NCBI RefSeq assembly: GCF_902712875.1
Contig: NZ_LR743509.1
Coordinates: 3,238,001-3,302,000 of the forward strand
Source of the DNA: Hyphomicrobium sp. ghe19
GTDB lineage: Bacteria > Pseudomonadota > Alphaproteobacteria > Rhizobiales > Hyphomicrobiaceae
Direction of reading: 5' to 3'
DNA: 64,000 nt
Within the stretch, counting starts at the first letter, position 1; each line of letters opens with the position of its first letter. Below, piece by piece: positions 9,873 to 19,622 of the stretch. The notes under the pieces are model-generated. The model ran no database searches. It saw only the letters and a list, made by a program, of their open reading frames with translations, and was not told where the DNA came from. Position numbers and translations under genes: made by a program.

Positions 9873-10346
9873 CTAGCCGACACCGCGTCGTCTTATTGCC
9901 CGTAGAGCTTTCTGGTTGATGCTCTGCCGATGATGTAGTTGCTTGTCGCTCAGATTGCGCTTCCGGACTGTGCTGCCCTGGAATTCGTATTCCCACTTCG
10001 ATATCAGACCGCGTTCAAAGAGCCACACGGCCAGATCAGTACCCATGCTCTTGCCAATATCCTTGCGAATGCGCCTGATTCCTCTGAACAGCGCCTCGCT
10101 ATCCAAGCCCAAGAACCGCCTGACGCACTGGTTTCCAACGATTGCCGTGTTGCGCGTCAGGCGATTCCTGATCTCGCAACGCTCCAGGATTGGATGATGC
10201 CCGCAGAGGCACGTTTCAGGCTCGTCCGGCTCGGCCTGAGATATGCTGACTAGCTCCCACTCCTTCTTCGCAGCGACCCAGTCGTCCGCTCGGCTAAGCG
10301 GTAAAATCGCGTCTCTGAGACGCTCGAAATTATATCCTTCCGCCAT
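9873..10346 (-). CDS. Small four-cysteine protein, function unknown
   Basis: A 157-residue protein with a probable zinc site made of C46, C48, C57 and C74 in CLCGHHPILERCEIRN and VGNQCVRRFLG. I recall similar cysteine/VGN motifs in small phage- and helicase-linked proteins but cannot name a family. The rest is charged and helical (RGIRRIRKDIGKS, LISKWEYEF), ending in a basic tail. An excellent ribosome binding site (GGGAGGGG) precedes the ATG. It follows the UvrD-like gene by 68 bp and precedes the retron effector by 213 bp, so it may be a third subunit of the Gabija-like operon. Confidence 0.65.
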   Translation of the reverse strand: MAEGYNFERLRDAILPLSRADDWVAAKKEWELVSISQAEPDEPETCLCGHHPILERCEIRNRLTRNTAIVGNQCVRRFLGLDSEALFRGIRRIRKDIGKSMGTDLAVWLFERGLISKWEYEFQGSTVRKRNLSDKQLHHRQSINQKALRAIRRRGVG

Positions 10347-10414
10347 GCTCGCCCCTCCCGCAGGTCCGATTGAGATCGTTCACCCAATCAGCCGCGCACC
10401 CAGCGAATCAGGAC

Positions 10415-12451
10415 CTAGAGCCACACGATACCTGCTGTTTGAATGCGTGCCACGCGCCATCCGCGGGCTTTGAGCATCTGGATCTCCTGAGCCATGAACG
10501 TGTCTTTCATGGCTAGGCAGAGCAGATGCGTTGGTCTGGTCACGCCGACATAGTGCTGCTTGAGTCGTGCCTGCATTCGGACTCCCTCGCGGCCTTTGCC
10601 GGCATTCGCGCCGAGTAGCCAGGGTTTGAGTTCCTGCAGATGATGGCCGTGAAAGAACGTGTCGAGCACCATGGTGGCGGTGTGCGTCTCGCCCTTGACC
10701 GAGTGCACAGAGCCCACGCGGATTGCAAGTTTCGGGGCTTCCGACGGATAGCGGAAAAAGTTGTCCCGCTGCGGTCTTTGAAGCGATTGCCCTGCCTGCG
10801 CGGCGACCGGCCATGTAAGGAAATCGGCTTGGTGGTTCCGGGTAAAAGCTGTGCCGGCAAGAGCCCCGGAAATTGCGATCACCTGAGCGCACCAGCCGGC
10901 ATCCCATTTTTCCGAGGTTAGATCCGTCTCCGGGTTCGTGAAGGCGGCAACAAGCGCGCGATATTGCTCTCTGAGTTCGACTTGTTCCGATAGCGCTTCT
11001 AAAATCTGCGCATGCTTGCGCCTCCGGGCCGCAATCCGGGCAGCGGGGTTTGCAAGTCGCGCGAGCCGGACAATGCCTTCGGCGATCTTGTCGACGGCTT
11101 GATGCGCCTCGCCCGTTTCGAATGTGGTTTTGCGTCCTGCCGTCACGTACTGAAAGAAAGTTGCCGGCCTTGGCTCGCTCGTTGTGAGCTCGTGGTCGTA
11201 CTCGGACCAGTAATGCCGCACGAATCTCGGCACGTTGTCGTCCGCACCGGAACGATGGACGGCGCCGACCGCAACGAAGGTACCGTCACGAAGCTCCTGC
11301 TCGGTAAATGTGGCGCCCAAGTAAGAAGCGTACGCTTCAAGAACCTGCGTGACGGTCTGATCGGAGAACAGGAATATCGAGTGCCTGCCGCTTGTGTCAG
11401 CGGCGATCTTGGCAGCGGACGGTCCGCGCCCTTGAAGCCCGGGCGGAACGAGGCCGAGTGGATTGGCGAAATCAGCGATCTGCTGGCCGAACCGATGGCT
11501 GTTGGGTACGTCTCTCCTGATGTCTTCTTGAGGAAAGACATCACTCTCGGCTGCCTTGTCGTTGATGTGGCCGTAAATGGCTTGGTTCGAGTCGCCATAC
11601 CGCTGCCGGACGGCGACCGGGCTTCCCTCGATGAACAGGCGATGGATCAGCGCCGACTGAAATTCATTGTTGTCCTGCACCTCGTCGATGAACAGCATCG
11701 GAAAGCGCTGCTTTATGGTCTCTGCCACATGGGGATACTTGTCGAGAAGATCGCCAGCCCACATGAACACTTCCCGGTAGCGGTGAAAGCCGTCTTCAGC
11801 GCACTTCTTCACGAGCGCGCGTAGTTGCTGCGCTGATGCTGCATTTGCGTTGGCGAATTCGGGCTGGCCGTTTTCTTTGACCACATCAAATGCGGGGGTG
11901 GACAAATGCCAGCCCGCAACTAGGTTCGTCTGCGGACTTTTTTCCCGCGCGGCAACGTAGTTGTGCAGGGTCATGAATTGATTGAGCCGCAGCAATCGGC
12001 GCCGGTGCAGTTCGCATTGCTGGTCGTCGAACGTCGAGGCCGGATATCCCAGAGATCGCAGCCAGGGAACGGCCAGAAATTCGTTCACGAACCCGTGGAT
12101 GGTGCCAACATAGTGCGGATACGTGAGAAGCCTTCGCCCCTCGTGCGTAAAGCCTAGAGAGGATTCAATCTCGCGCCGCGCGACATTCGTGTGCGAAAGA
12201 ATGCAAATGCCTCTGCGAGCATCCGTCCACTTGCGCGCCAGAATGGCGAGCTTTGCAACGAGCAAAGTCGTCTTGCCGCTGCCGGGACAAGCCTCAACGT
12301 CGAGCGTCGCGACGGATTTCAGTATTTGCAGCCTGGGATCGTTCCCGTCCGGTCCGCTAAATGCATCGGCAGGAAGGCCGAGCGTCTGTGCCGCCCAGGC
12401 GGTGTCTTCGTCGTTGATCTGGGGCGGTTCGAAGGGTTGGGCGCGCATCAT
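10415..12451 (-). CDS. gajB: UvrD-like helicase, GajB-type subunit
   Basis: Superfamily 1A helicase/ATPase. In Gabija defence GajB senses nucleotide or DNA ends and activates GajA. The 678-residue product has Walker A CPGSGKTT at about 55-62, motif II FIDEVQDNNEF at about 255, motif V VGSVHSVKGETHTAT and motif VI HYVGVTRPTHLL near the C-terminus. It is longer than the canonical GajB of about 490 residues that I recall. The ATG chosen overlaps the stop of the upstream OLD-family gene by 4 bp and has GGGAGG before it, so the two are translationally coupled. Identification as Gabija rests on this pairing; a generic OLD/UvrD pair of another system is the alternative. Confidence 0.8.
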   Translation of the reverse strand: MMRAQPFEPPQINDEDTAWAAQTLGLPADAFSGPDGNDPRLQILKSVATLDVEACPGSGKTTLLVAKLAILARKWTDARRGICILSHTNVARREIESSLGFTHEGRRLLTYPHYVGTIHGFVNEFLAVPWLRSLGYPASTFDDQQCELHRRRLLRLNQFMTLHNYVAAREKSPQTNLVAGWHLSTPAFDVVKENGQPEFANANAASAQQLRALVKKCAEDGFHRYREVFMWAGDLLDKYPHVAETIKQRFPMLFIDEVQDNNEFQSALIHRLFIEGSPVAVRQRYGDSNQAIYGHINDKAAESDVFPQEDIRRDVPNSHRFGQQIADFANPLGLVPPGLQGRGPSAAKIAADTSGRHSIFLFSDQTVTQVLEAYASYLGATFTEQELRDGTFVAVGAVHRSGADDNVPRFVRHYWSEYDHELTTSEPRPATFFQYVTAGRKTTFETGEAHQAVDKIAEGIVRLARLANPAARIAARRRKHAQILEALSEQVELREQYRALVAAFTNPETDLTSEKWDAGWCAQVIAISGALAGTAFTRNHQADFLTWPVAAQAGQSLQRPQRDNFFRYPSEAPKLAIRVGSVHSVKGETHTATMVLDTFFHGHHLQELKPWLLGANAGKGREGVRMQARLKQHYVGVTRPTHLLCLAMKDTFMAQEIQMLKARGWRVARIQTAGIVWL

Positions 12452-14445
12452 GGCCTCCCTCCATTCCCTTGGGCCGCTTGAACGGTCACATGCTCGATGG
12501 CCGACACAAGGTAAGTTGGAAACTTGGAGCGCCATTGCGCGGCCGTCCGCTGGCGATTTTTCCCGTCGAGTTCCAGAATGCGGGCGAGGTACTGCGCCGC
12601 TATCGGTTTTGATGCATCCTTGTTAGCAAGAGTCGCATACACGTGGGCCGCCAGCTCGTCGTCGGTGTGGTTCTGCGCAACAAGATCTTTCCATGACTTG
12701 AGCGCGTCGCGCGTGACGCCGAACCGGGTCTTCGTTCCATTGACGATCTTGTTGTCGGCCAGCGCAAGCTGCACGGCAAGCCACATTTCCTTGGAGAGCC
12801 CGCTACGGGCGAGGTCATATTCAAAAGTCCATCGATCCGAAACAAACGTTTCGACCTTCTGTCCTGCCGCCCGCGTCCGGATTTGTTCCCTGCGATCTGC
12901 GAGCGCATTGCCGGCAAAATCCGAAACAGCGCGCCAGCGCCGCGTATTCGCCGTCGGAAATGCCTGGTCCGCGGCAACCTTACCGAGGATAACCGGAGCG
13001 CAGTCCGGCATGACATCGAGGTCCGCGATGCAAGCAACCGGAACGTCGATGGTCCCGTCGGCGGTAGCGTCATTCCTCTGGTATATGCGCGCATATCGGC
13101 GAAGCCCGACGGTTCCGACATTGACGATAGAGACGCCGTTCTCGGTCAGGTCGCGGCCGATCAACCTTGAGATGGTAGGCAGGAGGATGTTTTCCGCATC
13201 GCCTTCCACGATGAGAACGCCGCGCGCGAAGAACAGGTTGGCTTTTGTGACGTCGAGGAAGCGCTCAAGGAAGGCGTAGTCGCCAGCGTCCAGCATCGTG
13301 CGGCCGGGTGACAGCGGGAACGCCTTTCCGCGCTGCATAAGAACGATATTGTCGAGCTTGATCGCGGAAGCGAGGTTGGGGCTGTGCGTTGTGAGGAGAA
13401 TCTGGATGGACTGACCGTCCGTGCGCTTGGCTTCTACCTGGCGCTGCAAAAACTGCATTAGGCGCAATTGCCGCTGAGGATGCAGATGGGCCTCGGGCTC
13501 CTCGATGATGAGCAGCGGAAATCCATCGCTTTCCGAGCCGAGCAGAAGAAGTTCGCAAGCCATGAACAAAAGATTGTTCGAGCCCAGGCCGCGATTGGGC
13601 GGCAGGTTTTTCGCGTCGGGATCGCGCAACTCGAGCTCGAGCTTTTCAAGGAGCTGTCTTCTCCTGGTCTCTCCCTCGCCGGCGCTGACGGACATTTGTC
13701 CTTCGAGCGCCTTCCCGGCGAAGGCCAAATTACTCAGGTAGTCTGTATTGAGCCGATTCTTCGCGGCCCGCAGACCCGGATGTGCGCCGAGCAGCGTGTT
13801 CGCGAAGTCACCGATGCCAAGAACGCTCAAGGTGGACAGGTCGTTTGGCGGTCCGGCTTGCGGATCGAAGTCGGTGCCCTCTTGTACCTCCTTCGTGTAT
13901 TGCAGAATTTGCGAGAGACGCGACCCTCTTCCTGCGGACATAGCCCGTTCAGCGTCGCGCAGCGGTCGAAGATAGGCCGCGCACAGAAGCAGACGGATGG
14001 CCTGTTCGAGTTGGGGACCGTCCGCGTTTTTGCCAGATTTAACCTCGATCATTGTATAGCGGCGGTGCGCCGATGCTCGCGCGTTCGCAACGGCCTTCCA
14101 GTTCACGTAAAGAACCGGGTTTTTCTTGCCGTCGCGGGCTTCATAGGTAAGGTATTCGGCGAACGCCGCCGTGTCGGTCAGCGTCAGAGCTTCGAACTTG
14201 CAGGTTATGCGGATTTCCGTGCGCCGGTCTTCATTGTTTGGCTGATGAAAATCGGCGTCGTCGACCCTGTAGCCTTCCTGATCCCTCGTCCCAAGGACGA
14301 GGCGCAGCGCGTCTATGATCGTCGTCTTGCCGGAATCGTTTTCGCCCACCAACGCAGTGAGGCCGGGTGTGAGTTTCAGGAAAAGGCCTTTGTCCCCTTC
14401 TCCGAAAAGCCGGAAATTTTCTATCCGCAGCTCCGCAATGAACAT
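12448..14445 (-). CDS. gajA: OLD-family ATPase/TOPRIM nuclease, GajA-type subunit
   Basis: Overcoming-lysogenization-defect family endonuclease. In Gabija the GajA tetramer cuts phage DNA when nucleotide pools fall. The 665-residue product starts MFIAELRIENFRLFG, with Walker A VGENDSGKTTI at about 33-43, Walker B LLIIEEPEAHLHPQ at about 311-324 and switch histidine TTHSPNLAS. The C-terminal TOPRIM domain shows VLIVEGDAENILLP (E414) and IADLDVMPD. The internal ATG at 14445 is preferred over an upstream frame because the family motif begins right there; upstream residues are unlike the family. It heads a two-gene operon with the UvrD-like gene. Confidence 0.83.
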   Translation of the reverse strand: MFIAELRIENFRLFGEGDKGLFLKLTPGLTALVGENDSGKTTIIDALRLVLGTRDQEGYRVDDADFHQPNNEDRRTEIRITCKFEALTLTDTAAFAEYLTYEARDGKKNPVLYVNWKAVANARASAHRRYTMIEVKSGKNADGPQLEQAIRLLLCAAYLRPLRDAERAMSAGRGSRLSQILQYTKEVQEGTDFDPQAGPPNDLSTLSVLGIGDFANTLLGAHPGLRAAKNRLNTDYLSNLAFAGKALEGQMSVSAGEGETRRRQLLEKLELELRDPDAKNLPPNRGLGSNNLLFMACELLLLGSESDGFPLLIIEEPEAHLHPQRQLRLMQFLQRQVEAKRTDGQSIQILLTTHSPNLASAIKLDNIVLMQRGKAFPLSPGRTMLDAGDYAFLERFLDVTKANLFFARGVLIVEGDAENILLPTISRLIGRDLTENGVSIVNVGTVGLRRYARIYQRNDATADGTIDVPVACIADLDVMPDCAPVILGKVAADQAFPTANTRRWRAVSDFAGNALADRREQIRTRAAGQKVETFVSDRWTFEYDLARSGLSKEMWLAVQLALADNKIVNGTKTRFGVTRDALKSWKDLVAQNHTDDELAAHVYATLANKDASKPIAAQYLARILELDGKNRQRTAAQWRSKFPTYLVSAIEHVTVQAAQGNGGRP

Positions 14446-14711
14446 CTTCCCCCCGCGGCAATTTCCGGCGACCGAAGCAATGTGAGCTAGCACACAGTCG
14501 GGATCAGCGCGATGGTCCGTGCAAGGTAAACGAGCCTGCATGAACACCGAACGCGTCCTTTGTTGTATTATCCGCTTAGTGCTGTACTTCTGCCCGCGGT
14601 CTCTCCTCCGACAGCGCTATAAAACTCGTCTGCGCGGAGTCCGCGTTTACTGCGTAGCCGACGATATTGAAAAGGGATTTCAATGTTGGCGAGTGAAGAC
14701 TCACGCTTGGC

Positions 14712-17700
14712 TCAATGCAATCGAGCGTCAAGCGCCCGAAATACTCCCGCCTCTCGCCATAGCTTGCGATTTCCAATCACATACAAAGCTTCCCGCGCCC
14801 TCGTCACGGCGACGTTGAGAATATTTGGTCTGCCGCCTGCCCAATTGCGTGCGCCCGTCTGATGGGCGGCGGGTGCGCCTAGCACTAGAATAACTGCCTC
14901 GGCCTCGCGTCCTTGAACCGTATGCACGGTACCAATTCGACTGTATGCCCATGCGCGCGCGTCGTCAGTCCACACATTTAGTATGCCGCTTTGCTGAACA
15001 ATGCCGCGCAGGTTTTCCTGAACGATAACGAAGGGCGTTATGATGTAGAGGTCCGGTGGCGTATTCAGCTGGCGCAAGGACTTGAGAAGTTCGAGGACCA
15101 TCTCCCCCTCCTCCGGGCACCACTTGTCGCCCCCGCCGCCTTTGACGTCAAACCAGCGCGAAGGCCCGAGCAAATCTCTAACTGGTGAGGCCCTAGCTGG
15201 TGTGCCGTGAACCATGAGGTGTTCATAGGCGACGGCATTGGAGATGCCGAACATCGGCTCAGTACACCGGCGATGAACAAGCAGCGGGACGCCAACGGTG
15301 CGCGAGCCCTGCTTGCCGGCAAACTCGGCAATATAACGCGTAGCCGAGTCCGCCAGGGTCTGCACCGAAGCGGAAGGAGCGTTGAAGCGATCAGGATCGA
15401 CGCAATATGTCCTGCAAATTGCCTGGGTCAGGATGTCCGGAAGCACCACGACAGGTTCGATTTGCATCGGATCGCCGACGACAACGGCTCGTCGTGTTCG
15501 CATCAACGCACCGACCGCGGCTTGAGGCAAGGCCTGCCCCGCTTCATCGATCAGCAGCCATCCCAGCGCCTCGGGCTGCAATTGGCCGAGCATGCGCTCA
15601 ACGGAAGCAAAGGTTGTCGATACCGCCGGCACAACGAGAAAGAGCGACGACCATAGATCGGGGACAAGCGCTTCCTTGGCGGCGTCCGGCATTTTGCGTC
15701 CGGAAAAATGTTCATGAGCGCGGCAAGGTTATGGCGCAACGGCTTGGCCGCGGCATCGACAAAGGCTTTGTGCAAGTCCATCGCCGCAATGAAAATATCG
15801 TCGCGCAACCGGTTCGCTTCTGCATCGAACCATGGCGCGAGCGCATGCCGGTCGACGTGTTGCCGCGCGGCAAACGTCTCATCAATCATTCGATCGCCGA
15901 GTTTCTTGCGCCATTGATGCAGCGACCTTCTCCCGTTCTCGTAAGCGGCGCTTGTAGTTCCATACGCGGCCGAGACCCTGCGGAAATTAGCCTCTGCCGT
16001 CGCATTCGACTGCACTGCTGCTGCGTGAGCGCCTTCGGCGAGTTTGGCCGGTTCTTGCGCTCGAAGAGCTTCCTCTTCCAGCCCGGCTCGAAGAGATCTC
16101 CAGTTTCGATAGGTCGCGGTCCCGAACAATCGTGAGAAGAATCCAGGCTGCCTTTGTTCGTGTGCACGAAAGACGTGGCGTGCGGTTTCTCGGGCGTCGT
16201 TGAACTGCCGAGTTCGCCGGACCTGCTCTTCCAAGTCGGCTTTCGCCGCACGATGTGCTTTCTCGCTATTTTTGAATTGCTGAGACGTCTGCCGCAGCGT
16301 TTCTTCTAAGCGAGGCACTTCGGTTAGTAGTTGACGCGCAGTTTCTAATTCAGCGCGAGACTTACGACTCCTTTCGATGGTCGCCAGAAACGCCTTTCGT
16401 GCCGTCTTCCAGCGTTCGATCGCCTCTGCTGGATTTCCTGGTGCTTTTTCTTCGGTGACAATTCGCGGCGGTCTCTTCTCAATAATTTCCTTCGTCTCAG
16501 GATCAACGATCTCCAGGACTTGGGGCGTGCCACTTGCGTGCGCGAGGTATCTCGACATCCCAAAATCGTCGTCCCACCAGAACCCCTTGCGAAAGGTGCT
16601 GCGGTTTTGAGCATTGCCAAGCACTGCTGCGATGAGGCCCCAGGTCTCCCTATCGCTGAGGCTGTCCGAGAGGCAGCTGAAATAGCGAAGGTCCTCCGCG
16701 TCGGCCGCGATAGCGTTGAGGCCCGGGAGCTCAGCGCTGACATTCTCGACGGCTTTGTTGTTTGAAGACGCTATGAGCATCTCATAGCCCTTAATCCGCG
16801 GATCGAGCTTGTAGAGGTGCAACCAAGCATTTCCTGCGCTCAGACGTTGGCCGGAGTTCGTGAATGCAGACGCCGGATCATCAAAAGTAGCTAGTGCCTC
16901 GGCGCGTTGCGAGACTAAGGCCGCTACGACATCTCTTAGCAGAGTCGTCTTGCCCGTTCCGGGAGGGCCGTTGACAGCAAGTACGCCGCCTTGCCTGAGG
17001 TCGCGCAGTGCAAGATTCACGGCTGCCTGCTGAAGCAAAACAAGGGGATGACGTCCGGGGCCGGGCCACCGTGCGAGAGGGAACTCTTTCGGGGCGACCG
17101 CTTGACCCAGCGCTTCGCAAGCATCGAGCAGGTTGACGCATTTGCTGGGTTTATCGTCTCCAAGGTATTTCTTGAGATTAGGCGAGGCTTTTCCTTCGCG
17201 GAGCAGTGTTCGCGCCGATGCGAGGTCATTCAGGAAGAAGCTGTTGAGTAATAGAGGTTCCGGAGGATCGCTATTTCGATAGTACTGATAGCTACGAATG
17301 GCGAAACGAGGCTGCTCAACGAGGTCCGAAGGTAATTCCAGCTCGGACACCGCCCATCGATAGGCGCGCTCTATTGTCTGATGATCAAGTGGTAACAGCT
17401 CTCCCTCTTTGTTTTCTCGCCGGATCAGCCGATCAAGCTTTTCAACGAGAGCTCCTTCAGCAATCTGCCATTCGCCAAGCTTGTATAGATCGGCACGCAG
17501 AGCCTTGGGGACCGCCCAAGCGAAACTCGAAATTGAAACCGCAGGCTCTTCGACGGGCCTACCATTCCGATCGAGCATGATGGTCGCTAAGATGGCTTCG
17601 CCTCGGGCGACTGCGCGTTCCGCTCGTGTATCTCCGAACTTGGTGATCAGCGATGCGATGGCGGCGTCGAGCTTGATGGTCCCCAAAACGACTTGGTAGT

Positions 17701-18232
17701 AGAGCCTCGCATTCTTTCGACCGTCGCGTCCAATTTCCCAAGGCAGTTTTGGAGTAAGCTTCGCAACCGCGTACCGATCTCCGCCCGTCAGATCGGTCTC
17801 GCGACGGAAGGCAGGCGGCGACAAAATTTCTAACGCACTCCAAGCAGCTAGAATGGCCTCAGGATCATCAGTGATGGGCGCGGGCTTGATCCTAAAGGGT
17901 CGTGTATTCGGCTTTGCTGCTTCGCTAGGCTCAGGTGGGTCTTCGCGATTGTCTTGGTCTTCCAACTTTTCGAGAACTTCGCTTTCTGCAGCTGCGGTGG
18001 ACGCATCCACCGGCCTTTCCTCTTCTTCGTTTGAACTTTCAGAATTTGGTAGTCCGTCATCCCCAGTTTGATAGAGGATGTCCTCGACACTTTTTCTCAA
18101 CCGAGCAGCTCGGTTGGTGGATCGATATTCAAGCTCGTCACGAAGCGTCTCAAGAAATTCAGTATCGGATTTGCGCGCTGAAAATTCGCGTTCGAGCGTC
18201 TCTATACTACTCTTGAAAAACGGCCGGCTCAT
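14712..18232 (-). pseudogene. Upf1/Dna2-like SF1 helicase with one-base frameshift
   Basis: Two overlapping frames together encode about 1,173 residues of one SF1B helicase. The first part has an acidic linker (about 55-110), Walker A NGPPGTGKTTLLRD at about 421-434 and a coiled-coil-rich insertion (about 630-760). The second part, readable from 15692 down, holds motif II LLIDEAGQALPQ, motif V GTVHTVQGREAE and motif VI NVAVTRAREALYVIG. The frames join at a run of five T on the minus strand (15704-15708); a sixth T would restore NIFSGRKMPDAAKEAL. That points to an indel, sequencing error or slippage rather than two genes. It sits upstream of the Gabija-like pair and is probably a further defence gene. 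Confidence 0.75.
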
Positions 18233-18756
18233 GGTACCCCTCTGCTTGCTTCATTTTGCAAAGGGGCATGCTTCGCGTCTAGATCAGGAGTTCATTTATT
18301 CCGATGCGGAAAGATAATTCATGACGATTGTCGACATCGATCAGGAGGCGTTGCGATCCGACCCACGGTCTATCGCTATCTCTCTATTGAAGATTGAAGA
18401 TTGAAGATTTTGATCACTTTCGAAAATGCGGTGTCAACCTAACGCATATCTCGACATGGCCTGACCGTTTTGAAGCATCCGATTTTGCATTCTTTGTCAA
18501 CGCAGAGCAATTCGATGGTCCCGCATTGGAATGCGAGAGCCCTGCTCACTTCGACTGTCATGAATCCTACCTGAGGGCTCAGGAAGAATTGGTGCGCGAT
18601 GGCTCGGGTAAGGCCGGCTCGTGGCCTGTCCCGGGCGCTCTCCGTCTCGCGCAGCCTTCGCTCCATCAACTCGCCAAATGTCTCTTCTAAGAAGTTACTC
18701 GGCTGAAGCGCATCACAACAATTGACCTCTCGGATTCGCGATCTTTATGAGCCTCC
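18233..18756. other. Intergenic debris left of the rhs locus
   Basis: Small opposing frames at 18394-18690 (+) and 18439-18669 (-) show no family, ribosome binding site or coding character I trust. It contains a short tandem repeat and separates the defence block from the rhs remnants. The helicase promoter should lie at its left end, with AGAGGGG directly before that ATG. Confidence 0.35.
18386..18409. repeat. 7-bp tandem repeat
   Basis: Three perfect copies of ATTGAAG plus a partial ATT. No gene reads through it convincingly. Too short to be a CRISPR or binding-site array; could be a slippage product. Confidence 0.6.
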
Positions 18757-19068
18757 TCGTTGATGAGATGGGCGAACGCGGCAGCGATGGCGCAGTCGCC
18801 AAGCCTGAGATTATTCTGGACATACGAGTAGGCGTTGAAGGCCTGCAGGTTGGAGATGTTCTTGATCGGGATATCGGGCAAATGAAGCGGCCGAGCTCGG
18901 GATCGTAGACGCGGCCGTTCATATGGATGAGGCCGACCGGATCGAGCTGCTCGTGGAAGGTGTAGCCGCGCGTCAGCGTCTGGCCCTGCCAGGCGAACGG
19001 CATGCTGGCGGTGTAGACGGTCCAGTCGAACTTGCGCCGCTTGCCTCAGGCGCCGAACGAGACCCACT
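18757..19068 (-). pseudogene. Degenerate rhs tip, left side
   Basis: Remnant matching the Rhs core end of the neighbouring toxin: [19 protein letters not shown], then [18 protein letters not shown], after which the frame shifts and continues [17 protein letters not shown]. An internal deletion then joins it to [14 protein letters not shown], which corresponds to the pre-toxin segment AITASFAHLYNDE of the intact gene. Same strand as rhs1 and downstream of its immunity gene. Such orphan tips are left when a new C-terminus displaces an old one by recombination in the conserved core (family knowledge). At least one frameshift and one deletion, so not functional. Confidence 0.85.
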
Positions 19069-19333
19069 CGAGGATGCGCAGCACATAACTTAAACTGCTA
19101 ATCGAGTGTAGCCCCTCGGGAATATGCCGGACTCCGCCGCTTTTGCCCCAATGGGTCACTCGCCGACAGGCCGTCCGATTCAGCGATCTGCGCCGGCAAT
19201 GTGTGCAAGGTCCAGTGAGTTTCAACCGGGCAAAGACTGCTATCTGATGCCCAACTGCGTCTTCGAGCAATCAGATTGCTGCGCCCAGCAGCCGGAACCT
19301 ACGCTACCGTAATTTTTTGAACTATCTTATCTT

Positions 19334-19618
19334 CTACTCCTTCGTATCGCTGCCTCCACGTCGCGAAACTTCTTTTACAGCCCGAAGCACATCGTCCTCG
19401 AATTGTTCATCCCTGTTCTTAAGATCCTGCCAGACAGCACTATTATGCACGATTAATTTGGCTTCTTGCATATTTGCTATTCCCAAACGGGAAAGCAGCA
19501 GAACCGATAGCACCTTATTTATTCCAGCGTCCCTCATGCACTTGAGGATTTCCTCGACGCTCGCACCGGATCTGGCGAGAGCCTCACAAGAGGATAATGT
19601 TTTCTCCAGATTATCCAT
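19334..19618 (-). CDS. Candidate immunity protein for Rhs1
   Basis: A 94-residue protein starting 4 bp after the rhs1 stop, the standard place for a cognate immunity gene. Its pattern SVEEILKCMRDAGINKVLSV followed by AKLIVHNSAVWQDL resembles small proteins with a ribosomal L7/L12 C-terminal-like fold that I recall from toxin loci; that match is from memory. No signal peptide, so cytosolic neutralisation of a toxin acting in the cytosol is expected. Expression is probably coupled to rhs1 translation. Confidence 0.65.
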   Translation of the reverse strand: MDNLEKTLSSCEALARSGASVEEILKCMRDAGINKVLSVLLLSRLGIANMQEAKLIVHNSAVWQDLKNRDEQFEDDVLRAVKEVSRRGGSDTKE

Positions 19619-19622
19619 GGAA

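Noticed and set aside
13468..14490. 340-codon plus-strand frame across the OLD-family gene
   Set aside because: Shadow; the opposite strand has full ATPase and TOPRIM motifs.
14712..18232. Two separate helicase genes
   Set aside because: Walker A lies in one frame and motifs II, V and VI in the other, and one added base restores a single continuous protein.
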